A program made the translations under genes and the position numbers. 64,000 bases of DNA from contig JAFEMH010006974.1 in assembly GCA_022495995.1 (NCBI GenBank), positions 42,705-106,704 of the forward strand. The letters run 5' to 3'. The DNA is from Adenophora triphylla var. japonica (Eukaryota; Streptophyta; Magnoliopsida; Asterales; Campanulaceae). Under the pieces are notes generated by a model. The model searched no databases, was not told the origin of the DNA, and saw nothing but the letters and a program-made list of their open reading frames with translations. Shown here piece after piece: positions 35,124 to 45,359 of the stretch (positions within the stretch are counted from its first letter, which is position 1; each line of letters begins with the position of its first letter).

Positions 35124-35361
35124 GAATTTTTTCTCAAATAATCCCGTTTTACTTTTTTATTTACCAAAATGACTTACTGTTCAAACTATTGCCCGGAATG
35201 TCCTCTTTTTTGAAACTCGCTAAACACGTGTAGCGAGTTTGACTAGGGTTGGTCAAAACTCGCTACACCGTGTAGCGAGTTTAGGGTAATTAATTTAGGC
35301 CGTTGGGAAATTAATTACGGCATTTAATTAAACTAAACTCGCTACACGGTGTAGCGAGTTT
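35124..35361 (+). repeat. Left terminal inverted repeat of the MULE
   Basis: About 238 bp matching the reverse complement of 53269-53505, with few mismatches (for example GCCCGG against GTCCAA). It holds palindrome copies at 35214-35239 (degenerate), 35257-35281 and 35336-35360; a fourth lies just beyond at 35379-35403. Confidence 0.9.
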
Positions 35362-35403
35362 TGACCAGATTTAAGTCAAACTCGCTACACCGTGTAGCGA
35401 GTT
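35214..35403. repeat. Cluster of four palindromes, left MULE end
   Basis: Copies at 35214-35239 (centre altered), 35257-35281, 35336-35360 and 35379-35403. The perfect form has arms AACTCGCTACAC and GTGTAGCGAGTT around one central G or C. The spacers between copies 1-2 and 3-4 each carry inverted TTGACY words (TTGACTAGGGTTGGTCAA; TTGACCAGATTTAAGTCAA). Confidence 0.95.
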
Positions 35404-35547
35404 TAATATATTCCAAATCCCTACATAACCCTCTCTGTCAGTCCCAACAAAACATACCCTTCTCTTCCTTTCTCAGTCCAATTCTCCCTTTTCTTTCTTT
35501 CTTTCTTTCTTTCTTTCTTAGTCCATCTTTCATCTATCTCTCTCAAA
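35404..35547 (+). promoter_or_regulatory. Probable promoter/5' UTR of the captured gene
   Basis: Pyrimidine-rich leader with a (CTTT)n tract at about 35490-35520, directly between the TIR palindromes and the ATG at 35548. The TIR is the likely promoter, as is usual in MULEs. Confidence 0.45.
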
Positions 35548-36384
35548 ATGGATCCATCAAAACCCCGCTGGTATCTTGGACGAAAACCTCTTCCAGGACA
35601 TCCCGGTCAAACCTCCAATCGTCTATCTAATCTCTCTCAAATTGAACGAGAGTTTCAATCTCCACCGTCTCCACCGCCTCAAATCGAACGAGAGAGAGAA
35701 TCTCCACCGCGTCATATCATACCTGGTCCCGCTGGTGAAGTACAGTGCCGCCATGCGTCAAGATCGCACCGAAAAAGCTCATGTCTCTCGTGGACCCCGC
35801 TCGCCGACCCAAGAGGCCATACGTAAAAAACTTGAAGAAGCCTGGTGGAAGATGATGATTTTCGTGGCAAAGCTTGGCTTTCACGATGGACTATCTCACT
35901 GCAGAGGGTACTTATTATCCCTTGAGAATGATCAAGGAGAATTGCCAAAAATATGAGAGGGTGGAACAGGTATATTATTTTATTTTAATTATAGTTAAGG
36001 TTAAAATTTATAAATAATTGATCATTAGATTTTTGTTCTATTAGGTTGTTGTGGTTGTGAAGGAGTTTACACGAAGTGATCATGGCTCTGTGCATTTGGT
36101 TTTGAAGGATCCTACTGATACCATTGATGCTTACATTGCTGACAAAGTGATGAGAGATAGTGAGGGCGGAAGTCACATAGGTGTTGGTGCTGTTCTTATA
36201 CTGACTATGGTATGAAATATTTTCCTTAACATTACACTCCCTAAGGTTATATTTCTTAACATTTTGTTCTAAATGTTTTGTTTTGTTGATCTATTAGGCT
36301 GTTGTTTGGGCCCCCTCGCGCTCATCAAAAATACTTAACATTGTTACTTCCAATGTTTTTAAGGTGTTTCCCAAGGACTGTTAA
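35548..36384 (+). pseudogene. Captured HROB-like OB-fold gene inside the MULE, frameshifted
   Basis: Three exons are visible: 35548-35969, 36045-36209 and 36298-36384, with GT-AG junctions. The HROB-type OB-fold shows as IPGPAGEVQ (about 35723), TQEAIRKKLEE, EDDDFRGKAWLS, then exon 2 VVVVVKEFTRSDHGSVHLVL and GVGAVLILTM, and exon 3 ending NVFKVFPKDC. In plants and animals HROB proteins help MCM8-MCM9 in homologous recombination. Exon 1 needs at least three one-base frame changes (after GEVQ, before EDDDF, and within the LS...MDYL segment), so it is not translatable as one chain, while exons 2 and 3 are clean. The N-terminus is Pro/Arg-rich. It sits between the left TIR and the transposase fragment on the same strand. 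Family identity is by recognition, without a database search. Confidence 0.72.
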
Positions 36385-36405
36385 TTTCTGTTATTGGACA
36401 TGTAA

Positions 36406-36842
36406 CTTGACAATATTTATTTTTTGTGATTTTATGTAAGATTTCCTATGTGGCCGGGATGTGGCCACTAACTTGAAAATATTTATTTTTTGTGATTTTA
36501 TGTAAGATTTTCTATGTGGCCGGGAAGTGGCCACTAACTTGACAATATTTATTTTTTGTGATTTTATGTAGATTTCCTATGTGGCCGGGATATGGCCACT
36601 AACTCGAAAATATTTATTTTTTGTGATTTTATGTAAGATTTCCTATGTGGCCGGGATGTGGCCACTAACTTGAAAATATTTATTTTTTGTGATTTTATGT
36701 AAGATTTCCTATGTGGCCGGGATGTGGCCACTAACTTGACAATATTTATTTTTTGTGATTTTATGTAGATTTCCTATGTGGCCGGGATGTGGCCACTAAC
36801 TCGAAAATATTTATTTTTTGTGATTTTATGTAAGATTTCCTA
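36406..36842. repeat. Minisatellite, about 66-bp unit, six to seven copies
   Basis: Units contain GACAATATTTATTTTTTGTG, ATTTTATGTAAGATTTCC and TATGTGGCCGGGATGTGGCC. Two alternating subtypes (TTGACAAT or TCGAAAAT, TAAG or TAG) suggest duplication of multi-unit blocks. It begins about 20 bp after the stop of the captured gene. Confidence 0.9.
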
Positions 36843-36943
36843 TGTTATCATTTGTTTTAAAATATGAAAAATAAATATTTATAAAAAAAAATTCAGCCAC
36901 ATGTCATTATTTTTTTAACACATGTAAATTTTTTTTTGTTAGT

Positions 36944-37291
36944 ACGAAGCTATTTTGAGCAACAATTTGAAGCTGATTTAATTGTCGAAATTAAAATTTA
37001 AAAGTTGTTATTGTTACACCATTATATGTACTTCAAGTAACAATTTTTAGATATTCATTATGATATTTAAATTAACCTATAATTATTGTTCAAAATAGCT
37101 TCGCGAACGAAATTTTTTTTTTGATGTTACTACGAAGCTATTTTGAGCAACAATTTGAAGCTGATTTAATTGTCCAAATTAAAATTTAAAAGTTGTTATT
37201 GTTACAACATTATATGTACTTCAAGTAACAATTTTTAGATATTCGTTATGATACATAAATTAACCTATATTTATTGTTCAAAATGCCTTCG
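36944..37291. mobile_element. Tandemly duplicated MITE-like inverted repeat (two copies)
   Basis: Copies at 36944-37104 and 37132-37291. Each has arms CGAAGCTATTTTGAGCAACA and TTGTTCAAAATAGCTTCG, and an inner pair AACTTTTAAATTT-like and AAGTAACAATTTTTAGAT. The core resembles 33594-33856 and 61143-61391, but the CTCCCTCC ends are missing. Confidence 0.75.
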
Positions 37292-37363
37292 CGAATGAAA
37301 AAACAAAAAGAAGTAATAAATTTTGAAATTTTGAAACGAATCTTGGGGGACAATCTCAGCTTT

Positions 37364-37466
37364 AACTGCTACGCGGTGTAGCGAGTTTCAATAAAGCTGA
37401 AATCGCTACACGGTGTAGCGAATTTAATTCAGCTTTATTGAAACTCGCTACACGGTGTAGCGAGTT
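37364..37466. repeat. About 104-bp compound palindrome holding three palindrome copies
   Basis: Outer copies at 37364-37387 (degenerate) and 37442-37466 (perfect) and a central copy at about 37400-37426 are joined by inverted TTTCAATAAAGCTGAA and TTCAGCTTTATTGAAA. The whole block can fold on itself around the central copy. It lies about 390 bp before the transposase ATG and 230 bp before its probable 5' splice donor. Confidence 0.92.
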
Positions 37467-37499
37467 TAAGTAAGCCAAAATACTTTCCAGCTACAAAGT

Positions 37500-37849
37500 G
37501 ACAGTTTTGAACAAACACCCGTGACTTTCTCTCAGCTTTCTCTTTTCCTCTAAACTTTGTTTCTTCTTTCACCTTTCTCTCTTTCTCTCAGCAATCAACT
37601 CTCTCAATCACCATTTTCTAAATCACCTTAATTCAAAATAAAACTTCTTCACACGTTATTTTATTTCATCAGAATTGTTGTAGAACAACAAGAATCAAGG
37701 TAAATTAACATCATCTTAATTATTGTTTTGACTTGTGTTTAGATATAAAATTTGGGATTTTTTTGTATTTTATTATATTGTAGATATAATAAATGTAAGA
37801 GTTTTGTTATGTAGGTTTTAACACTTTAATTTCGTAATGTAGGGTAAAT
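37500..37849 (+). promoter_or_regulatory. 5' UTR and leader intron of the MULE transposase
   Basis: A CT-rich leader is followed by a donor (AATCAAG before GTAAATTAAC, about 37700) and an acceptor (TTTCGTAATGTAG, about 37843) a few bases before the ATG at 37850. Confidence 0.5.
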
Positions 37850-40800
37850 ATGAATGGGGGTCCAATCATTTTTATGTGTTATTGGGGAGGTGATGATGAA
37901 CAACCGTTTGATGGTCCTCATTTCAAAAAGGGGCCAAAATGTGCAATAAGGGGTAATTGCCAATGGAAATACAATGAGTTGATTGATGAGTTATATAAAA
38001 AGGCGAACTTAGATCGGTCTCAATTTGATTTGAAAGTCATTTACAGATGCCCTCATTCTTTTGATAGCGGGATTGGTGAGTACTTTCCTTTCCGTATTGA
38101 AGATGATGCGTGTATGGATGTAATGTTCGATCATTTTGCTAAATTTGGGGGGATTGGAAATTTGCAGCTGTATGTTGTTGTAAAATTAATTGAAAATCGA
38201 TCCAATCCAGAGTTTGAAACACAAAGACACGAGAGAGTACTTTCAGGTTTTCTCCAACTGGTAACCGTGATGATGGGGTTGGTCCAAGTTCCCAAACTCT
38301 TGTATCAACTCAAACACCAAATTATGATGATGGGGCATTTGGCCATAATTATCATGTTCATGATGATGATCGGGCATTTGGGCATAATGATCACGTTAAT
38401 GATGATTATTGTGACGACCCCACCCCTAGGCACTCATTTTAAATATTTAATTATATGCTTTTAAAATTTATGTTCACTTTATGTGTTCAATTATACCTTT
38501 AAATTCTTAAATTAGGATAAACTGGGTGAAAAGTAAATTTAGGAGCTTATAAGAATTTATTGGACATTAAATAAAGAAACTAGGGGAAATAATAAAAAAT
38601 GGGAATTTATTAAATAGATAAATAATTGAGGAGGTTAAATGAGTGAGTAGGATGAATTATTGGGTTAAGGGTTAAGTTTAAATTAAAAATAAAGATGAAA
38701 GCCTTCTTGGTAGATATTTGTAGGAGGGGCCAATTTTCTTGCTCTCCCATCCTCTTGCCAAGTGTCCATTCCCCACACCTCCTCTTACTCCCCTTCCCCT
38801 CCTTCTCCTTCATTCACTACCATTCTTCATCCTAGAGAAAATAGAGAAAACCTCCATTGAAGTTCCCTTTGCCCAAGCTTTGAAGTCAAGCATTTCTTCA
38901 CCAAAAATCAAGTCTAAGGGCACCATTGAAGTTGGATGACCTAGAGGAAGCCATCTAGCTAGAAAGATCAACATTTCCTTATAAAATCCAAAGGTGAGTT
39001 ATTATGACCTTTCTTTCTTTGAATGATCATGAAAATAAATGTTATTGTGTTGTTCTCTTGAATGTGTTGATTGAGAACTTTGTTGGGTTTATAGAAATAT
39101 TATGGTTTATGGAAGTTGAATTGATCTAGGTTTAAGACATGTTTTCTTGGAGTTAAATGAGTAGGATGAAGTTAACAAAGTTGGAAATGTCCCTTTTGGT
39201 TCATAACTTAGAAGACTTTTGGTTGGAACTTTGGGATTTTGAGGCATTGTTGTTGTTGCTGCTGTTTTTACAAATTCTGGGCTGAGGGACGAGTCGTCCC
39301 TTGGACGAAGGGAAGTCGTGACCTATAGGGGGACGCCAGACTCAGTGGGGGGTCATTTGGGCACGAGTCGTGCCCTGGGGCACGAGTCGTGCCCTGGCCT
39401 GGTTTTTCACCCCAACTTTAGAGCTATTCAAACCTAATCAAACTCGAACCAAAATGAAACCTCTTTAACCTAGATTAAAGTAGAATACTTTGGCTTCACA
39501 ATGACGTTCTAAGTGATCAAAATGGAATAGTGGAAGTACTATAAATGTTGCTTGGAAAACGTTAGATAACCTAGTTTGGTAACTAGACAATTATGATCCC
39601 AACTTGGTAGATTCAACTTAGACCTTTAAAGAGGCTATGTATTATTGTATAATGACCGTGTAGGATGGATTGATGCTACTTCCTTGCTTACATTGAGCTC
39701 ATATACATTGTTTATAGTATGCATAGTGTGTTGATTAAATGTTGCACTATGATATTGGTTGGACATGAGTATATATTACCATGTTGATATATTGTTATCC
39801 CTTTATGTGGATTTTATTCAAGTATCTATTATGTGCTTGATAATGTGTGAGTCAGCTGACATTGGGGGTATAACATAATACGATCAATTATGGAAGTGTG
39901 ACCTAATGTGATCGGATTATGTTATATCTGTGGCCGTCCCCTCCTGTGGCCACAGGATGGGGTATAGCATCTGTATTGAGCCAAAAGCCTTACAGAGTTG
40001 CTACTGTCTTATTTGGTTCCCTGAAAACGGGTCTTATAAGACGTGAGTATTGCTTAAGCAGCTCACTGTATAATTGGAGTATTATTATACCCAATGTTGT
40101 ACGACTACTGTTCAGACGGGAAAAGGTAAACCAAGGTAATGGAATGTGTTTATAGCTTTTCCAACGTGTTACGTGCGACTTGTTATATGTTGCATTTATT
40201 TGGCATATTGCTGCATTCATAATAGCTTGCTGAGATTTATTCTCACCCCTCTCCCTTTAATGTTTTAGATCCCGAGACAGGAGGACCGGCCAAGTAAGGA
40301 CGGAAAGGAGTTGGCAGTGAGCTTTTGGGTATTGTCGGGGTACGTTAGGTTGGCGTAGAAAGTATTTTGTTATAATTCCTTTTGGGAGTTTGTAATTATG
40401 AACTTTACATTTCTACGTTAAAACCAATATCTTTTGTAACTAAACAGTTTAAGTATTTTCAAAGTCGGTCCACTCTTCCTCCGATGTGGAGATTAGTGGA
40501 GTTGTTTTGAAATGGAATTGTTAATGATGTTTTATTTGGAAGTTTAATTAAAAGTTTTAAAAGTTAGTGAAATTTGGGTTAGTCTGAGGACGCTCCAACT
40601 CGGGACACGTGTAGGTTCCGGGTCGGGGTCCTCACAATTATGATGTTGACTATGAAGAAGAGGAAGTGCACACTGATGTAGATGCAATGCTAGAGGATGA
40701 TGATGATGAATATGAGGAGGGTAGTAGTGATTCTGATGTCGATTTGGGAGCCGGTGATGATGGGCCGATTGATGATGATGTGGAAGCACCTCTTGTTCAC

Positions 40801-40998
40801 TATGAAGTGCCGCAAAATCGAAGATATGAGAGAGCGAGTTATCCCTTTTACAGTGATATTGGTACATCTGCTCGACAAGAACAAGGCTTGATTGATTACG
40901 ATCATGCACATAGTTTTCCAGTTTGGGATCCGGAACAACAGCCGATTGCTAAAGGGATACGCTTTCCTGGCAAGAACGAGTTATCCGGGCCAGCTGAT
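37850..40998 (+). pseudogene. N-terminal part of a MULE-type transposase, split by a solo LTR and truncated
   Basis: The first part (37850-38409) starts MNGGPIIFMCYWGGDDEQPF and contains a compact alpha/beta N-terminal domain of the sort found at the start of plant MULE transposases. It loses frame near 38250 and enters a His/Asp-rich DDGAFGHNYHVHDDDRAFGH-type repeat. The solo LTR at 38410-40636 interrupts it. The continuation (40642-40998) is very acidic (MLEDDDDEYEEGSSDSDVDL) and ends IAKGIRFPGKNELS, the usual lead-in to the MuDR DNA-binding domain. There it stops at a junction with the antisense PMD gene; the zinc-binding and DDE regions are gone. Function could only be partial. Confidence 0.65.
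38410..40636 (+). mobile_element. Solo LTR of a Ty3/gypsy element in the MULE transposase
   Basis: A 2227-bp block begins TGTGACGACCCC and ends GGGGTCCTCACA. The ends are complementary for several bases, with the 5-bp duplication ATTAT at 38405-38409 and 40637-40641. Removing it rejoins the His/Asp-rich transposase reading. TGTGACGACCC starts are common in chromovirus (Tekay/Del-like) LTRs. GCACGAGTCGTGCCC repeats lie at about 39361-39395. No internal protein domains are present. Confidence 0.88.
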
Positions 40999-42090
40999 CC
41001 CGATAGCCTCGCAGGCTATGTGCAGTAACCTCTCTCAGATCCAGCGAAGCCTGCGTCCACCTGAAATTTCATAAATAAAATAATTATAAGATTTTGTTCA
41101 AAAAAAATAAAAACATTAACGACGAGAAAATAAAGTATGATATATGTATACCTGCATCCGAGGGGCATGATGACGTAGTCCGGGTCTCTGAGTCGAAAAC
41201 GGATCTGCGGCCTCACACATTTCAACCTCTCCCAAGCCCAAATCTATATGAAATAAATGTATATCAAATACTATAAATAATGCCGCAAATTTGAAATAAA
41301 ACTTAAAAACATAATGAACATTAAAATGAAATAAAATACCTGTAGAACGTTGAGAAATCCTCCGCACTGTCTCGTGTGAGGGTCTGTCGCACTACATAAC
41401 TCTCGATACAGGAAAGCAAGCGCAAAGACTCCCCCAACCGTACTCCCCGACCCTAGAAACATCCCTAAGCAGCGGGAGATAACATAGCTTAACCTTATTG
41501 TTCGTACGATCGGGCATGATCGTAGAACCCAAGGCAAGCAAGATATAAGCCCGTACGTACCGATCCACAATCTCCGGAGCAAGATCATCATCGAGGTCAC
41601 TAAAGTGTGGGAAACGTACGGTAATCCATCTGGAGCTTCAGATCGCTCCCATCTAGATCTGCGTCACGTGGATATGCCCTAAATACTCCGGACAGCAGCC
41701 CCGATCTATATGTACTGGAAACCCATCATCGGTAACAGCATCCCCATCAATCGGCAACCCGCAAATCCTGCCGATATCCTGTAGGGTGAGCGTCATCTCA
41801 CCAACCTGGAGATGGAACGTATGGGTCTCCTGACGCCATCTCTCGATCAAGGCCTCCACCCATGCAAAATCATACCGTATCCGCCTATATAGTGTACTCC
41901 ACCGAATCCGCACTCTGTCAGTCTTAATAATATGACAGGAGCTAATACGCCTGGCAAGGCGGCACCATGACGAAAAACGAGGGGACTAGAAACCGGCCAC
42001 CCGGACCAAATATACCTAGCCCTATGGTCCGCATGCCGGGTCGCAATGTATGTATCGATAGGCCGGGATCAATGAACGCTTCCATCTATT
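40997..42090 (-). pseudogene. Plant mobile domain (PMD, MAIN-like) gene, truncated and frameshifted
   Basis: On the minus strand three exons can be traced: about 42090-41340, 41243-41152 and 41060-40997. Diagnostic blocks are AWVEALIERWRQETHTFHL, GEMTLTLQDIGRICGLPIDG (about 41790), RAYILLALGS (about 41545), the WGS-x-ALAFLYRELC segment (about 41410), IWAWERLKCVRPQIRFRLRD (41243 down) and finally GYRDQLA at the break. PMD proteins occur as MAIN/MAIL silencing-related host proteins and as accessory proteins of MULEs and retroelements. Frame changes lie in the first exon, and the C-terminus is missing where the gene meets the truncated transposase. Its promoter would have been the right TIR before the Tat element landed between them. 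Confidence 0.8.
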
Positions 42091-42869
42091 TATTTCAATA
42101 TCAAGGTTGGTTATTGTTCTATAAGGCAAGAAAATAAATAAGAGAATACAAAAAGTGTAATTATTAGTACGTGACATTGTAATTCAAAGTTATCCCACAC
42201 TTCCAAGAAGTGCCTGTGGGGAAGTTCTTGATTTCCAAATTTATATACTAAGTAATACTTCAAAAGTAATCCTCATGCGGTTTTGAAAAAAAAGGATGCG
42301 CTTTTTTTTTATAAAAAGTTTTAACAATAAATCATATTTTAAGAATTTGGGGTAGACCTATCTGATTTAGGGTTTAGGGTTTGGGATATAAGTATATGAG
42401 ATTAGGGATGTTGTTATAGGTATATTAATTTCTATCCTATTTTGCTATCTCACTAATAATTCATATCCTATTATTTATACCTACAACGTCTTAATAATGT
42501 ATACTTCTTAATTTTTATTTATCTTTTATTTTTTCAATTTTGAAATGGGACTGAGGGCTACATAGGAGTCTTGTCTCAACTGTTCTAGGATTTTGTTCAA
42601 GATGCATACGTAAAACAAAATTCTTTGTTCTTACAATCCAATATTTCAAATGTACAAATTTTACAAGTAAACAAGTTAATATTTCAACAATCTGAATTGG
42701 ACAAATGCTACCAAATTAGTCACATAAATAATTCATTTGATAAGCCAAACATGACACACGAATTCACTAAACAAAAATAAATTATTTTGATAGATTACAA
42801 GATTGAAAACCAAAGATATCATACGTTTACAAAAAAATCCTAAATTGCAAGTAAATTAATAAACATTAC
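42091..42869. other. MULE interior, non-coding
   Basis: AT-rich DNA between the PMD 5' end and the gypsy insertion; it once continued into 52657-53230. AACCCTAAATC-like words at 42355-42385 are too few to call telomeric. No gene seen. Confidence 0.45.
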
Positions 42870-43473
42870 TGTTGTGGGCATTTTTCAACATGGCGACATC
42901 TTCAATTGATCCTGCATATCGAGATGTCATTACACTGTAAGTATTGTTTTAATATTTACTTGTTCAATATTTCCTAATATTCTTATTCTTATTTTTCAGT
43001 AATTAAGAGAGGAATGCGGAACAATCTTCAAGCACGTTCAACAGACCTTCAAACGGCTAGGGCGACTTGGTCTCACGGAGGTTGAAGTGATAAACCAAAA
43101 TGCCGAGATTATAGGAACCATATTGACTCTTTCATATCTACTTGTATTTAAGGGGAAATGGAGACGGAAAAACATATTCATGCTCATACGCACACACTCT
43201 ACACAAAAAGCTCTTGTAATCCTCTCCATTATCTTCCAAAGTTGTATTTGTGATCATTATAGTGAAACCTTTAAGGTTGGAGACCTAACTCCCGGGGTTT
43301 TTTCCAAAGAGGTTATCACCTCCAAGGTTTTCCTCGTTAACAAATCGTGTTGTCATTATCTCTTTTTCATTCTTTTGTTCCATATAATCGAATTCCATAG
43401 TTCCCTCCTTATTGTTCAATCCACACACTAAACATAGTTAAGATTCTACTTTATTGTTTTTTCTACCAAAACA
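42870..43473 (+). repeat. 5' LTR of the Tat element
   Basis: 604 bp, TG...CA. A 114-codon ORF inside it (43087-43431) is repeated in the 3' LTR and is not a gene. Confidence 0.93.
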
Positions 43474-43529
43474 ATTTGGCTCCCACCGAGGGGCCTCGTG
43501 GTTTATCGGTTATTTGAAACATTTCCTAA

Positions 43530-45350
43530 TCAAATTCACTATGTCTGCACCCCCAATGTGTCCACCGCCGCAAAGGTCCCGCCGTTGTTCCCACATCAGA
43601 GGTAGAACCACTTGTTACCACCACCTCCTCGCACCGGGTCTCGCCCAACTCAACCTACGAAGACTCCACAAAAGGGGGCAACGTCTTCCAATGCAGATGC
43701 GACATCCGAGTATCTTGACCAGTTGAATCAAAGGTTGGACCAAAGAAGATAACAATTCGAAGGTGTTGACTAATTCCATGATTAAGATGCGGAAAGACCA
43801 ACACTCATCGCATCTCGGCTTGAGAATATATCACCGCCGCGTGCAAGGATTCTCAACTTTGACAACACCGAGAGGATCTACATTTCGTAATGAATTCATT
43901 CCAATGGGCGCCCTCCTCCGCCGACATCTTTAATGATGTCGACATCTTTGCCCTGGGACACCCCATTGACGCCATCTTCCGCAGGATTCACCCCATTCAT
44001 TCCATTTATAGACAACACTACCGTCACGACTACTACGGACGATTACGGTTTGCTAAATAATCTTTTCAATAATAATAATTTCAATCGTATTCCTATGGCC
44101 GACCCTTTTGCAGAAACCCACTAGCTAAACAGATGCAGGATCTCGTAGAGCCGATAATGAACGTGCGTGTAACTCCTCCAATTCAACCAAAGTGACCCAA
44201 AACTGTTACAATCAATCCCGGTTTGTCCCAAAGAATTGCAAATGTCGACATCCCGAAGCGTTTCGCCGTACCATCTATGAAGTTGTACGACGGCACCACG
44301 GACCCAGAGGAGCATGTTGCACACTATCAAGAAAAGATGGACATAATCCATATCCCGCTTCAATACGGGAGGCCTGCTTATGCAGGGGATTTGGATCCAC
44401 CTTGTCCGGACCAGCTCTCAAATGGCCGATTAGGTAACCCCTAGGTTCAATTGGTTCATACGCCCGGCTCATCAACATGTTCTATAACCAATTCTCATGC
44501 AATCGACAATTTGAAAAGTTGACAAGTGATCTCTACAATGTGACCCAGCAGCCTAATGAGACTCAAGGATTATGTCCATCGGTTCAATAAGGAGGTGTTA
44601 GAAATTCCCATTCTTGACATGTCGACACTACGTAAGCATTCAAAATGGGGTTGAAGAAAGATTCACAAGTATTATCAAGATTTGGTAATGACTCCTTGTA
44701 AGCGGCTAGAAGAAGTCGGGAGCGGGCATTAAGGTTCATAAGACTCGGAGGAAGATGAGCTGCGAAGATCGAAGTCGTCATCCAAGATGTCGACATATGA
44801 CCATCCCGACAGTAAAGACCGAATCGTCCCATCGCAGAACAACCGTCCCAATCCTTATCCGAGAATTGACACTAGCAAAATTAATTCGGTAGACGGTGAG
44901 GATGAAGATAGTGATAATGTGCCTAACATTTCGATTATTGTTTTTCCGTTGACATTTCAGTGTACTGTGCAATGGGCAACCTAGGAGACAAAGCCGGATG
45001 GCCAAAGAAAACGGACAAAACCACGGGATGGCGTGACAAATCAAAATGGTGCGCTTACCATGAAGACTTTGGACACGTTATCAAGACCGCATCACGTTAA
45101 GAAAGGAGATCGCTTACTTGCTCTCGAAAGGACATCTTAAGGAGTTGTTGGGATCCGTAAAGAAGAAGGCCGAAAATGCGAAGCTCCTCATGAAGCCGAA
45201 AGGCCGCTTCTCCCCAACATCAACAAAGGTGATCAACTTCATCGGTGGAGGCTCGGAAATATGTGGAACATCCTATTCTCGCCGCAAAACGACACGCTAA
45301 GGAGTCAAAAGAGGAAAAGCCGAGAGACAGCCCAGATGTCGACACCTTGC
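43530..45350 (+). pseudogene. gag of the Tat element
   Basis: Fragments in shifting frames. The best is 44223-44444, with IANVDIPKRFAVPSMKLYDG and TTDPEEHVAHYQEKMDII, the hallmark start of the Tat/Athila-type retrotransposon Gag domain. YVHRFNKEVLEIPILD-like sequence follows at about 44572 and an acidic/polar tail at 44720-44930. Upstream (43541-44120) is Pro/Thr-rich. No zinc knuckle was identified. Frame changes and stops preclude a full protein. Confidence 0.75.
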
Positions 45351-45359
45351 CCTGATCCA

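Noticed and set aside
35214..35403. Regular palindromes resembling a CRISPR array
   Set aside because: Units are self-complementary, spacers are unequal, and the setting is a plant MULE terminus duplicated in inverted form at 53237-53415.
43087..43431. 114-codon ORF, nearly repeated at 52265-52609
   Set aside because: Both copies lie inside the Tat LTRs, so conservation only reflects LTR identity.
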